This document shows positions 44,850-54,062 of a stretch of DNA of 64,000 nt, piece after piece; positions within the stretch are counted from its first letter, which is position 1; each line of letters starts with the position of its first letter. This DNA is from Blautia faecicola (GTDB taxonomy: Bacteria; Bacillota; Clostridia; Lachnospirales; Lachnospiraceae), in the NCBI RefSeq assembly GCF_004123145.1, contig NZ_SDKC01000001.1, forward strand, positions 1,445,501 through 1,509,500, read 5' to 3'. The notes beneath the pieces are model-generated. The model searched no databases. It had not been told where the DNA came from and saw nothing but the letters and a program-made list of their open reading frames with translations. Both the position numbers and the translations under genes were made by a program.

Positions 44850-46535
44850 ATGCAGCTTACAGGATCAGAAATTATTATTGAATGCCTGAAAGAACAGGGC
44901 GTAGACACCGTATTCGGATATCCGGGAGGAACGATTCTGAATGTCTATGATGCTTTATATAAACACAGCGATGAGATCCACCATGTACTCACATCTCATG
45001 AGCAGGGTGCTTCCCATGCTGCTGACGGATATGCCCGTGCTACCGGAAGAGTAGGTGTATGTATGGCAACCTCCGGTCCGGGAGCAACCAATCTGGTAAC
45101 CGGTATCGCGACAGCCCATATGGATTCTATCCCGATGGTAGCGATCACAGCTAACGTGGCAACAGGACTTCTCGGACGTGACAGCTTCCAGGAGATTGAT
45201 ATCGCCGGCGTTGTTATGCCGATCACCAAATATAGTATGATCGTAAAAGATATCCATGACCTTGCACCTGCGATCCGACGTGCATTTACCATTGCACAGA
45301 GCGGAAGACCGGGTCCGGTACTTGTGGATGTGACAAAAGATGTGACAGCAGCTGTTACAGAATATACTTATCAGGAGCCGACACCGATCGCTCCGTATAC
45401 TGCCGAGATGCTGGAATCTGACCTGGATCAGGCAGCAAAACTGATCAGTGAGGCAGAAAAACCATTCATTTTCGTGGGCGGTGGTGCGATCACTTCCGGA
45501 GCGGCAGAAGAACTGCGCAAATTTGCACACACCATTAATTCTCCGGTAACGGATTCCCTGATGGGAAAAGGCGCATTTTCCGGAGAAGACGAACTGTATA
45601 CCGGTATGCTTGGTATGCACGGAACCAAAACATCCAACCTGGGTGTGACAAAGTGTGATCTCCTGATCACTGTGGGAGCACGTTTTTCTGACCGAGTAAC
45701 CGGTAACACTGCAAAATTTGCACAGAATGCAAAGATCATCCAGATCGATGTGGATGCCGCAGAGATCAACAAAAACATTAAAGTAGACTGCAGTATCATC
45801 GGCGATGTTAAAGAAGTATTAAAAGAATTAAACAAAAAGATCCATCCGAAGAATCACGATGCCTGGGTGAAAGAAGTGGAAGATATGAAAGCAAAATATC
45901 CGCTGAAATATAACCAGGAAGGTCTGACCGGACCGTATGTCATCGAAGAACTGTATCGTGTGACAAAAGGTGATGCGATCGTCGTTACCGATGTGGGACA
46001 GCATCAGATGTGGGCTGCCCAGTATTACAAATACAAAGAACCGCGTACTCTGCTCACTTCCGGCGGACTGGGAACCATGGGTTACGGTCTTGGTGCAGCA
46101 ATCGGTGCCAAATTCGGATGCCCGGACAAAGTGGTAGTCAATGTCGCAGGCGATGGATGCTTCCGTATGAACATGAACGAAGTTGCTACGGCAGCAAGAA
46201 ATAACCTGCCGCTTATTGAGATCGTTATTAACAACCATGTACTGGGTATGGTACGCCAGTGGCAGACACTGTTCTACGATCATCGTTATTCCAGTACGAT
46301 TCTGGATGATAAAGTAGATTTCGTAAAATTTGCAGAATCCATGGGTGCAGTTGGCATCCGTGTGACCAAAAAAGAAGAGGTGGGTCCGGCGATCGAAAAA
46401 GCAATCGCACTGAACACAACCGTTGTGCTGGACTGCCAGATCGACTGTGATGATAAAGTATTCCCGATGGTTCCTGCAGGAGCTCCAATCGAGGAAGTCT
46501 TTGATGCAGAGGATCTTGCGAAGAAAGAAAAATAG
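44850..46535 (+). CDS. ilvB: Acetolactate synthase large subunit
   Basis: A 561-residue thiamine-diphosphate enzyme that joins two pyruvates, or pyruvate and 2-oxobutyrate. The catalytic Glu is in VLTSHEQGASHAADGYARAT; GYPGGTILNVYDAL is the opening. The cofactor motif is VVNVAGDGCFRMNMNEVATA through NNHVLGMVRQWQ, and FAD-domain segments lie around 190-340. AGGAGGAAAGACTG sets the start. No ilvN regulatory subunit follows; the terminator comes within 15 bases, so a small subunit must be elsewhere or the enzyme works without one. Confidence 0.96.
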   Translation: MQLTGSEIIIECLKEQGVDTVFGYPGGTILNVYDALYKHSDEIHHVLTSHEQGASHAADGYARATGRVGVCMATSGPGATNLVTGIATAHMDSIPMVAITANVATGLLGRDSFQEIDIAGVVMPITKYSMIVKDIHDLAPAIRRAFTIAQSGRPGPVLVDVTKDVTAAVTEYTYQEPTPIAPYTAEMLESDLDQAAKLISEAEKPFIFVGGGAITSGAAEELRKFAHTINSPVTDSLMGKGAFSGEDELYTGMLGMHGTKTSNLGVTKCDLLITVGARFSDRVTGNTAKFAQNAKIIQIDVDAAEINKNIKVDCSIIGDVKEVLKELNKKIHPKNHDAWVKEVEDMKAKYPLKYNQEGLTGPYVIEELYRVTKGDAIVVTDVGQHQMWAAQYYKYKEPRTLLTSGGLGTMGYGLGAAIGAKFGCPDKVVVNVAGDGCFRMNMNEVATAARNNLPLIEIVINNHVLGMVRQWQTLFYDHRYSSTILDDKVDFVKFAESMGAVGIRVTKKEEVGPAIEKAIALNTTVVLDCQIDCDDKVFPMVPAGAPIEEVFDAEDLAKKEK

Positions 46536-46547
46536 GAATTAATAAAT

Positions 46548-46592
46548 AAAGCAAACCTGATACATTAAAAATATATATCTGGTTTGCTTTAT
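46548..46592 (+). terminator. Terminator after ilvB
   Basis: AAAGCAAACC and GGTTTGCTTT close a loop of about 23 bases. Confidence 0.85.
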
Positions 46593-46625
46593 TGCTATAA
46601 AAATATATTTAACAGAATTTTGATA

Positions 46626-46685
46626 TTGACAATAATTTGTCAGAGGTGTATAGTGTTTCATATGTTAGCACGCTAAAGTGTTGAC
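46626..46685 (+). promoter_or_regulatory. serC-serA promoter with operator-like inverted repeat
   Basis: TTGACA and TATAGT are 17 bases apart, an almost ideal promoter. Ten bases after the -10 box, across the expected start point, stands an imperfect inverted repeat, GTTAGCAC and GTGTTGAC separated by six bases (46664-46685), which would suit a repressor. The protein that might bind is not known. Confidence 0.65.
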
Positions 46686-46702
46686 GGGAAAGAAGAAAAA
46701 GG

Positions 46703-46744
46703 ATAACTGTTCAGCCGGTATACGCGAAGGTACGGAACAGTTAT
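46703..46744 (+). repeat. 42-bp short relative of the 142-bp repeat, in the serC leader
   Basis: ATAACTGTTC and GAACAGTTAT form perfect ends, and GAAGGTAC before the right end matches the larger elements, with the middle missing. It would form a hairpin in the serC leader, 30 bases before the start codon. Confidence 0.6.
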
Positions 46745-46773
46745 GAAAATGTGAGAAAGAGGAGGAAACTAAG

Positions 46774-47856
46774 GTGAGTAGAGTTTACAATTTTTCAGCG
46801 GGTCCTGCTGTACTGCCGGAAGAAGTGCTGAAAGAAGCACAGGCAGAAATGTTAGATTACAAGGGTACAGGAATGTCTGTGATGGAGATGAGTCACCGTT
46901 CCAAAGCTTTTGATCAGATTATTCAGGAAGCAGAAAAAGATCTGAGAGACCTGATGCACATCCCGGATAACTATAAAGTGTTATTCCTTCAGGGCGGAGC
47001 ATCTCTGCAGTTTGCCATGATCCCGATGAACCTGATGAAAAACAAGGTTGCCGATTATATCGTAACCGGTCAGTGGGCAAAGAAGGCATGGCAGGAAGCA
47101 CAGAAATACGGAAAAGCAAACAAGATTGCCACTTCCGAAGACAAGACATTCTCTTATATCCCGGACTGTTCCGATCTTCCGATCAGCGAAGATGCAGATT
47201 ATGTATATATCTGTGAGAATAATACGATCTATGGAACAAAATTCAAAGAACTGCCAAATACCAAAGGAAAAGATCTGGTGGCAGATGTTTCTTCCTGTTT
47301 CCTGTCTGAACCGGTAGATGTAAGTAAATATGCAATCATTTACGGTGGTGTACAGAAAAATATCGGACCGGCCGGCATGGTCATTGCAATCGTAAGAGAT
47401 GACCTGATCACAGACGATGTATTGCCGGGAACTCCGACCATGATGAAATATAAAACACATGCTGATGCAAATTCTCTTTATAATACACCGAACTGCTACT
47501 GCATCTACATCTGTGGTAAAGTGTTCAAGTGGCTGAAAAAACAGGGCGGTCTGGAAGCAATGAAAGAGCGCAACGAAAAGAAAGCCAAGATCCTGTATGA
47601 TTATCTGGATGAAAGTAAACTGTTCAAGGGAACTGTAGAAAAAGCTTCCCGTTCTCTGATGAACGTTCCTTTCGTAACCGGAGATCCTGACCTGGATGCA
47701 AAATTCGTAAAAGAAGCAAAAGAAGCAGGTCTGGAGAATCTGAAGGGACACAGAACCGTTGGCGGTATGCGTGCAAGTATTTACAACGCAATGCCGATCG
47801 AAGGCGTGGAAAAATTAGTAGAGTTCATGAAAAAATTCGAGAAGGAGAATCTGTAA
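46774..47856 (+). CDS. serC: Phosphoserine aminotransferase
   Basis: A 360-residue PLP enzyme converting 3-phosphohydroxypyruvate to phosphoserine. The start is a GTG, set by GAGGAGGAAACTAAG, giving SRVYNFSAGPAVLPEEVL, the family opening. GGASLQFAMIPMNLM holds the cofactor phosphate, and the PLP lysine is in YGGVQKNIGPAGMVI. HRTVGGMRASIYNAMPIEGV is the phosphate-binding C-terminal block. serA begins one base after the stop codon. No serB was seen. Confidence 0.97.
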   Translation: MSRVYNFSAGPAVLPEEVLKEAQAEMLDYKGTGMSVMEMSHRSKAFDQIIQEAEKDLRDLMHIPDNYKVLFLQGGASLQFAMIPMNLMKNKVADYIVTGQWAKKAWQEAQKYGKANKIATSEDKTFSYIPDCSDLPISEDADYVYICENNTIYGTKFKELPNTKGKDLVADVSSCFLSEPVDVSKYAIIYGGVQKNIGPAGMVIAIVRDDLITDDVLPGTPTMMKYKTHADANSLYNTPNCYCIYICGKVFKWLKKQGGLEAMKERNEKKAKILYDYLDESKLFKGTVEKASRSLMNVPFVTGDPDLDAKFVKEAKEAGLENLKGHRTVGGMRASIYNAMPIEGVEKLVEFMKKFEKENL

Positions 47857-47857
47857 G

Positions 47858-49021
47858 ATGTTTCAGTATCAATGCCTGAATCCAATTTCCAAGGTGGGAC
47901 TGGATGGATTTACAAATGATTACATAAAAACAGAAGAAATAGAAAAAGCCGATGCGATCCTGGTAAGAAGTGCTTCGATGCATGAGATGAAATTACCGGA
48001 AAACATTCAGGCAATTGCCCGTGCCGGAGCAGGTGTCAACAACATTCCGTTAAAAGACTGTGCAGAACAAGGTATCGTCGTATTCAACACACCGGGAGCC
48101 AATGCAAACGGTGTCAAAGAAATGGTGATCGCCGGTATGCTCCTTGCTTCCCGTGATATCGTAGGCGGTGTAGAATGGGTAAAACAGGAAAAAGATAACG
48201 AAAATGTCGGAAAACTGGCAGAGAAACAGAAAAAACAGTTTGCCGGCTGCGAGATCAAAGGAAAGAAACTCGGTGTCATCGGTCTGGGAGCCATCGGAGC
48301 CATGGTAGCCAATACCGCTATTTATCTTGGCATGGAAGTATACGGATACGATCCATATATATCCGTAGACACTGCATGGAAGCTTTCCAGAGAGATCAAA
48401 CATATTGCTAACGTAGAAGATATTTTCAAAGAGTGTGATTACATCACCTTGCATGTGCCGCTTCTTGACAGCACAAAGGGCATGATCAGCAAAGACAGTA
48501 TCGCCATGATGAAAGACGGTGTGGTTCTGTTAAATTTCTCCAGAGACCTTCTGGTGGATGAAACTGCTCTGGTAGAAGCACTGGAAGCAGGAAAAGTGAA
48601 AAAATATGTTACAGATTTTGCAAATCCGACCGTTGCAGGTGCAAAAAATACACTGGTAACACCGCATCTGGGCGCATCCACAGCAGAATCCGAGGACAAC
48701 TGTGCATGCATGGCAGTCAAAGAACTGAGAGCTTATCTGGAAAATGGTAATATCCATAATTCCGTGAACTATCCGAACTGTGATATGGGCATCTGTAGTG
48801 CAGCCGGAAGAATCGCCATCAACCACAGAAACGTAGTTAATATGATCAGCCAGTTCGCAACCGTTCTCGGTGGCGCAGGCATGAACATCTCCGATATGAC
48901 AAACAAGAGTAAAGGGGATTACGCATACACCCTGATCGACCTGGAAACCCCGGCAACGCAGGAGATCATCGATAAATTAGACGAGATCAAGGGCGTTCTG
49001 AAAGTCAGAATCGTAAAATAA
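47858..49021 (+). CDS. serA: D-3-phosphoglycerate dehydrogenase
   Basis: A 387-residue NAD-dependent enzyme for the first step of serine synthesis. The NAD fold has LGVIGLGAIGAMVANTAIYL; catalytic residues are in LLNFSRDLLVDETALV (Arg), and VTPHLGASTAESEDNCA (His). ARAGAGVNNIPLKDCAEQGI is the substrate side. A short ACT-like domain of about 75 residues ends the protein (MNISDMTNKSKGDYAYTLID), where serine could act as feedback inhibitor. It forms an operon with serC. Length fits the short SerA class. Confidence 0.95.
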   Translation: MFQYQCLNPISKVGLDGFTNDYIKTEEIEKADAILVRSASMHEMKLPENIQAIARAGAGVNNIPLKDCAEQGIVVFNTPGANANGVKEMVIAGMLLASRDIVGGVEWVKQEKDNENVGKLAEKQKKQFAGCEIKGKKLGVIGLGAIGAMVANTAIYLGMEVYGYDPYISVDTAWKLSREIKHIANVEDIFKECDYITLHVPLLDSTKGMISKDSIAMMKDGVVLLNFSRDLLVDETALVEALEAGKVKKYVTDFANPTVAGAKNTLVTPHLGASTAESEDNCACMAVKELRAYLENGNIHNSVNYPNCDMGICSAAGRIAINHRNVVNMISQFATVLGGAGMNISDMTNKSKGDYAYTLIDLETPATQEIIDKLDEIKGVLKVRIVK

Positions 49022-49041
49022 ATAGAAAATAATATAGAGAG

Positions 49042-49081
49042 GAGAGTCGTTACATCCGAGAGGCTGGACGATTCTCTTTTT
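49042..49081 (+). terminator. Terminator after serA
   Basis: GAGAGTCGT pairs with ACGATTCTC and is followed by TTTTTG. Confidence 0.8.
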
Positions 49082-49116
49082 GTGTAATATAGTATTCTAT
49101 TTACTTCTTCTTACGA

Positions 49117-49145
49117 TTGTAATTCGAGTATGAAAATGGTATGAT
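49117..49145 (+). promoter_or_regulatory. Promoter of glgB-mscS
   Basis: TTGTAA and TATGAT are 17 bases apart, 40 bases before the glgB start. Confidence 0.6.
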
Positions 49146-49185
49146 AGATATAATATATGAGAAAAAAAGCAGGAGGTAGGGGTTT

Positions 49186-51636
49186 ATGTCTGATAAATTA
49201 TATGAATTGATGGACTGGCCGGAGATTGAAGCGGTGGTATATTCCGAAGAATACGCACCGAGAGAAATCCTCGGACCACATGTGACCGGTGATGGGGTGC
49301 TGGTACAGTGCTTTTTTCCGGGAGCGGACAAAGTAACGGTGAAGACAACAAAAGACGGCAAAGAATACCTGATGAGCAAAGAAGACGATGCGGGATATTT
49401 TGCCGTATTACTGAACGGAAGAAAAATTCCGGAGTATACTTATTTGGTGGAAAAAGAGGGAGAGCAGACAGAATGTTATGATGCGTATGCATTTCCCTGT
49501 CAGATTACACTGGAGGAAGAACAGAAGTTTATCAATGGCATCTGCTATGATATTTACGAAAAACTGGGTGCGCATCCGATGACTGTCAACGGTGTGGACG
49601 GCGTGTATTTTGCAGTCTGGGCACCGAATGCATCACGTGTCAGCGTGGTTGGCGATTTTAACCACTGGGACGGCAGAGTGTACCAGATGCAGCGGCTTTC
49701 CGTATCGGGAATCTATGAGCTGTTTATCCCGCAGATTCCGGTAGGCTCCCTGTACAAATACGAACTGAAATTAAAGGATGGTCTGATCTATCTGAAAGCC
49801 GATCCGTATGCAAACCAGGCGGAACTTCGTCCGGCAACGGCATCGATCGTGGCAGAGCTGAACGGATATACCTGGAAAGACCAGACCTGGATGAAAGACC
49901 GGAAAAAGATCCAGACCGAGGATGCACCGATGTTTGTCTATGAGATGCATCTGGGATCCTGGAAGAAACCGGAAGACGGAAGAGAATTTTACAATTACCG
50001 GGAACTGGCACCGATGATCGTGGCATATGTCAAAGAGATGGGGTATACCCATGTAGAACTGATGCCGATTATGGAACATCCGTTTGATGCCTCCTGGGGC
50101 TATCAGGTGACCGGATATTATGCACCGACCAGCCGTTACGGTTCACCGGAAGACTTTATGTATTTTGTGGATACCTTGCATCAGGCGGGAATCGGTGTGA
50201 TTCTTGACTGGGTACCGGCGCATTTTCCGCGGGATACGTTTGGACTTGCCAATTTTGACGGCACATGCCTTTACGAACATCTCGATCCGAGACAGGGGTA
50301 TCATCCGCACTGGGGTACACTGATCTATAATTACGGCAGACCACAGGTGAAGAACTTCCTGATCGCCAATGCACTGTTCTGGACAGAAAAGTTCCATGCA
50401 GACGGTATCCGTTTTGATGCGGTGGCTTCGATGCTGTATCTGGACTATGGAAAGAACGACGGTGAGTGGGTGGCAAATATCTACGGCGGCAATGAAAATC
50501 TGGATGCCGTGGAATTCTTAAAACACCTGAATTCCATTTTCAAAAAGAAACATCCGGATGCCCTGCTGATCGCAGAAGAGTCCACGGCATGGCCGAGAGT
50601 GACCGGAAGCGTGGAGACGGAAGACGGTCTGGGATTTGATTACAAATGGAATATGGGCTGGATGAACGATTTCATCGGCTATATGAGCAATGATCCGTAT
50701 TTTCGTGGTTCCCATCATAACGAACTGACCTTTAGTATGATCTACGCGTACAGCGAGCGGTTTATGCTGAGTCTCTCCCACGATGAGGTGGTACACCAGA
50801 AAGGTTCTCTGTTAGAGAAAATGCCGGGAACCGAAGATAAGAAATTCGCCAACCTGCGTGCGGCATATGGTTTCTTTATGACGCATCCGGGCAAGAAATT
50901 ATTGTTCATGGGACAGGAATACGGTCAGGTTCACGAATGGGCGGAAAATAAAGCTCTTGACTGGGAAGACCTGGAAAAACCGGCACACCGGCAGATGCAG
51001 AACTATACCAAAGCGCTGATCCAGCTGTATAAGACGCATCCGGCACTGTGGGAACTGGACTATGATTCCGATGGATTTGAGTGGATCAACTGTGTGGAAT
51101 GGGAAAAGAGCATGGTGACCTTCCTTCGAAAAGCAAAAAAACAGGAAGATACACTGGTTGTGATCTGCAATTTCTCGGATGTTACCTATGAAGAGGAACT
51201 GGTAGGCGTTCCGTATGCAGGAAAATACAAAGAAATCCTGAACAGCGATGCGAAAGAATACGGTGGTTCCGGCGTGGTCAATCCGCGTGTGAAAATTGCG
51301 AAGAAAGAAGAGACGGATGACCGGCCGTATACGATCAAAGTGAAAGTTGCACCGCTGAGTGTGTCTATCTACAGTTTTACAAAGACAGCTGCAAAGACAT
51401 CAACGAACAAAACGGCGAAAACCTCGAAAAAGACAGCCGGAAAAGAAGGAGAGAAAGCGACATCTGCAACGGCAAAAAAAGAAGGACTCCGAAAAGTAAT
51501 CCAGCAGAAATTAGAGACTGCGGAGAAGAAGGGAGCCGAGGAGAAAGAAAAACGCACGGCGAAAGAAGCGGAAGCTGCGAAAAAACCAAAAGCGAAAAAG
51601 ACAGCAACAGCAAAAAAGGAGACTAAGACAGAATGA
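49186..51636 (+). CDS. glgB: 1,4-alpha-glucan branching enzyme with Lys/Ala-rich tail
   Basis: An 816-residue GH13 enzyme that makes alpha-1,6 branches in glycogen. A glycogen-binding N-domain (about 130-220, with VYFAVWAPNASRVSVVGDFN) precedes the barrel. The nucleophile is Asp411 in GIRFDAVASM, the acid Glu464 in LIAEEST and the third acid Asp533 in LSHDEVVHQKG. The family normally ends near residue 730; here some 85 residues are added (732-816), made almost only of Lys, Ala, Thr and Glu with KKP/AKK units, like a histone H1 tail. GCAGGAGG sets the start. The stop overlaps the MscS gene start. No other glycogen gene is nearby. Confidence 0.94.
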   Translation: MSDKLYELMDWPEIEAVVYSEEYAPREILGPHVTGDGVLVQCFFPGADKVTVKTTKDGKEYLMSKEDDAGYFAVLLNGRKIPEYTYLVEKEGEQTECYDAYAFPCQITLEEEQKFINGICYDIYEKLGAHPMTVNGVDGVYFAVWAPNASRVSVVGDFNHWDGRVYQMQRLSVSGIYELFIPQIPVGSLYKYELKLKDGLIYLKADPYANQAELRPATASIVAELNGYTWKDQTWMKDRKKIQTEDAPMFVYEMHLGSWKKPEDGREFYNYRELAPMIVAYVKEMGYTHVELMPIMEHPFDASWGYQVTGYYAPTSRYGSPEDFMYFVDTLHQAGIGVILDWVPAHFPRDTFGLANFDGTCLYEHLDPRQGYHPHWGTLIYNYGRPQVKNFLIANALFWTEKFHADGIRFDAVASMLYLDYGKNDGEWVANIYGGNENLDAVEFLKHLNSIFKKKHPDALLIAEESTAWPRVTGSVETEDGLGFDYKWNMGWMNDFIGYMSNDPYFRGSHHNELTFSMIYAYSERFMLSLSHDEVVHQKGSLLEKMPGTEDKKFANLRAAYGFFMTHPGKKLLFMGQEYGQVHEWAENKALDWEDLEKPAHRQMQNYTKALIQLYKTHPALWELDYDSDGFEWINCVEWEKSMVTFLRKAKKQEDTLVVICNFSDVTYEEELVGVPYAGKYKEILNSDAKEYGGSGVVNPRVKIAKKEETDDRPYTIKVKVAPLSVSIYSFTKTAAKTSTNKTAKTSKKTAGKEGEKATSATAKKEGLRKVIQQKLETAEKKGAEEKEKRTAKEAEAAKKPKAKKTATAKKETKTE

Positions 51637-52466
51637 TGAATGCATTAAAGTCGCTGGTTCAGTGGAAGGGGAGCATTCCACAGGGCGGACTTCTTGATTT
51701 TGTGCTGAAAGTAATTCTTGCGCTGATCGTTTATTTCATCGGAACAAAACTGATTGGATGGTTCTGTAAAAAACTTCGGAAACAGCTGATGAAGTTTGGA
51801 AGCGATGAGGCTACGAAAAGTTTTCTTTTATCGGGAATCAAGATCGGAATGCATCTGATCCTGATCCTGACGATCGCCGGGAACCTTGGTGTGGACAAGA
51901 CTTCGGTGGCTGCGCTGGTTGGTTCCGCCGGCGTGGCGATCAGTTTGGCGTTGCAGGGCGGCTTATCAAACTTTGCAGGCGGACTGATCATCATGTTCCT
52001 GCGTCCGTTCTCCGTGGGTGATTACATCATTGAAAACGGGGAAAAGACCGAGGGAACGGTGCAGAAGATTGAATTGTATTACACGACGCTGATGACCATC
52101 GACAGCCGCCGGATCGTGATTCCGAACTCTGTGCTGACGAACGACAGTATCACGAATGTAACCGCGATGGAAAAAAGAAGGCTGGAGATCAAGGTCGGAA
52201 TTTCCTATGAATCCGATCTGCTCCTGGCAAAACAGATCCTCCGGGAACTGATCGAGAAGGATCCGGAACTTCTGGAGCGGGAAGAAACGCAGGTTTTCGT
52301 GGATGAGCTGGGTGACAGCGCCGTGATCTTGGGACTTCGTGCCTGGGTAAAGACGGAAGAATTCTGGAATACCAAATGGAGAATGAATGAACAGATCAAG
52401 CTGGAATTTGATAAGAGGGGCATTCAGATTCCGTACCCGCAGATGGATGTGCATATGCATCATTGA
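51633..52466 (+). CDS. Small-conductance mechanosensitive channel (MscS family)
   Basis: A 277-residue channel of the short MscS type: three helices (about 20-42, 66-88, 93-120), the last being the pore helix with VGSAGVAISLALQGGLSNFA. RPFSVGDYIIENGEKTEGTV starts the cytoplasmic beta domain, and RRIVIPNSVLTNDSITNV is the family block. It should open under membrane tension and let solutes out. The ATG lies in the glgB stop codon (ATGA), with a second ATG right after it, so it is translationally coupled to the branching enzyme. That partner choice is unusual. Confidence 0.94.
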   Translation: MMNALKSLVQWKGSIPQGGLLDFVLKVILALIVYFIGTKLIGWFCKKLRKQLMKFGSDEATKSFLLSGIKIGMHLILILTIAGNLGVDKTSVAALVGSAGVAISLALQGGLSNFAGGLIIMFLRPFSVGDYIIENGEKTEGTVQKIELYYTTLMTIDSRRIVIPNSVLTNDSITNVTAMEKRRLEIKVGISYESDLLLAKQILRELIEKDPELLEREETQVFVDELGDSAVILGLRAWVKTEEFWNTKWRMNEQIKLEFDKRGIQIPYPQMDVHMHH

Positions 52467-52519
52467 CCGGTCGGCTTGCAGATTTTACAAAGTGTAAAAA
52501 AATGTTAAGAGAATTGAAA

Positions 52520-52547
52520 TTGCATTCTTCGACAAATGGTATATAAT
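52520..52547 (+). promoter_or_regulatory. Probable promoter of the L,D-transpeptidase gene
   Basis: TTGCAT and TATAAT are 16 bases apart, 42 bases before the start codon. Confidence 0.5.
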
Positions 52548-52589
52548 AATTCAGAAATACTAAGAAACGGAGTAAGATGAAGGGGTATT

Positions 52590-54029
52590 ATGTCACAAAA
52601 GAAGGGTAGAAGAAGAAAAAAGAGAAAACAGAAAAAGATACTTATCGGCGTTTATACCGGACTGATCCTGCTGCTGGCAGTTGCAGCCGGGTATATCTGG
52701 AGAAGTAATTATTACAAAACACATTTTTATAAGGATACCTGGATCAACGGACAGGATTGCAGTTATCTGACAGCTTCGGAAGTGAAGAATCTGCTGCAGG
52801 AAACAGTCAGTGAATACACGCTTAGTATCAAAACAAAAGAAGGCGAAATCTATACTGTCACCGGACCACAGTTCCATCTGACGTATGTGGACGATAAAGG
52901 CGTGGACAAGCTGCTAGCAGAACAGAAACCGATGCAGTGGATCCTGCATGCGTTCAAAGGTGGCAAATACGAGGTATCGGCAAATACCACCTATGAAGAA
53001 GATGCAGTGGAACCGATTCTGAGAAGCCTTCCTTTTATGAATGAGGCGAATATCACACAGCCACAGGATGCTGCTTTGCAGGAGACAGACAGCGGATATG
53101 TGATCACGCCTGAGGTAGAAGGAAATGCACTGGATGAGGACAAAGTGATCTCACTGGTGAAGGAAGCGGTGCAGAATGAAACGACAGAACTTTCCTTAGC
53201 GGATCAGGACTGTTATCTGAAACCGACGGTTTATCAGAATGATGAAGCTTTGAACCAGCAGATGCACACGCTGAACTCTCTGACCGGTGCAAAACTGACC
53301 TACACGGTAAAAGGTACAACCTCTACGATTGACCATGCAGTACTAAAATCTTGGCTGGTACAGGATGAAAATGGCAATTATTCGATCGATGAGTCGAAGG
53401 AGGAAGAGTTTATCAACCAGCTGGCAGATCAGATCGACACCTATGGAAAGTCCAGAAAGTTCACAACCCATGACGGTGCACAGATCACCCTGGCGACCAA
53501 CAAATACGGCTGGCAGGTAGATCGGGAAAAATCCCTGGAGGATCTGAAAGAAGCCCTGGCAGAAGGCAAAGAACAGGAGATGGAACTGTCTTACAGCCAT
53601 AAGGCGAAGGGAAGCGGCGACAATGATCTGGGCGATGTCTATGTGGAGATCAGCATTGACAGACAGACGATGTGGTGTTACAAAAACGGACAGGTTGTGG
53701 TAGAGACACCGGTTGTTACCGGAGATATTTCCAAAGCGGGAAGAGCTACTCCGAAAAACGGATGCTGGCCGATCTTCTGGAAGACAACAGAGTACACGAT
53801 GAACGGACCGAGGGATGAGAACGGAACACCGGAATATACGACGTTCGTTCATTACTGGATGCCGTTTAATGGTGGTGTCGGAATTCATGATCTGGCAAGC
53901 CGCGGAAATAATTTCGGCGGCGATATTTACAAAACGAATGGATCCCATGGATGTATCAATACACCTCTGGCGGCTGTGAAGACGATCTATGAGACGGTAT
54001 CGGTGGGAACTCCGGTGATTGTATATTAG
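52590..54029 (+). CDS. L,D-transpeptidase with two peptidoglycan-binding domains
   Basis: A 479-residue membrane-anchored wall enzyme. A very basic N-terminus (RRRKKRKQKK) and one helix (about 19-40) put the rest outside. Two PG_binding_4-type domains lie at about 55-190 and 195-330 (IYTVTGPQFHLTYVDDKGVD; ITLATNKYGWQVDREKSLED). The YkuD domain follows (about 350-479: VEISIDRQTMWCYKNGQVVV), with HDLASRG and the catalytic Cys in NGSHGCINTP. It should make 3-3 cross-links or attach proteins to peptidoglycan. The start is weakly supported by AAGGGG. Confidence 0.93.
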   Translation: MSQKKGRRRKKRKQKKILIGVYTGLILLLAVAAGYIWRSNYYKTHFYKDTWINGQDCSYLTASEVKNLLQETVSEYTLSIKTKEGEIYTVTGPQFHLTYVDDKGVDKLLAEQKPMQWILHAFKGGKYEVSANTTYEEDAVEPILRSLPFMNEANITQPQDAALQETDSGYVITPEVEGNALDEDKVISLVKEAVQNETTELSLADQDCYLKPTVYQNDEALNQQMHTLNSLTGAKLTYTVKGTTSTIDHAVLKSWLVQDENGNYSIDESKEEEFINQLADQIDTYGKSRKFTTHDGAQITLATNKYGWQVDREKSLEDLKEALAEGKEQEMELSYSHKAKGSGDNDLGDVYVEISIDRQTMWCYKNGQVVVETPVVTGDISKAGRATPKNGCWPIFWKTTEYTMNGPRDENGTPEYTTFVHYWMPFNGGVGIHDLASRGNNFGGDIYKTNGSHGCINTPLAAVKTIYETVSVGTPVIVY

Positions 54030-54062
54030 AAATGAAACAAAGAGAAAGTAAGGAGACTGACT

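Noticed and set aside
46661-46685. CIRCE (HrcA) operator before serC
   Set aside because: TTAGCAC begins like CIRCE, but the second half is GTGTTGAC after six bases, not the GAGTGCTAA after nine that CIRCE needs.
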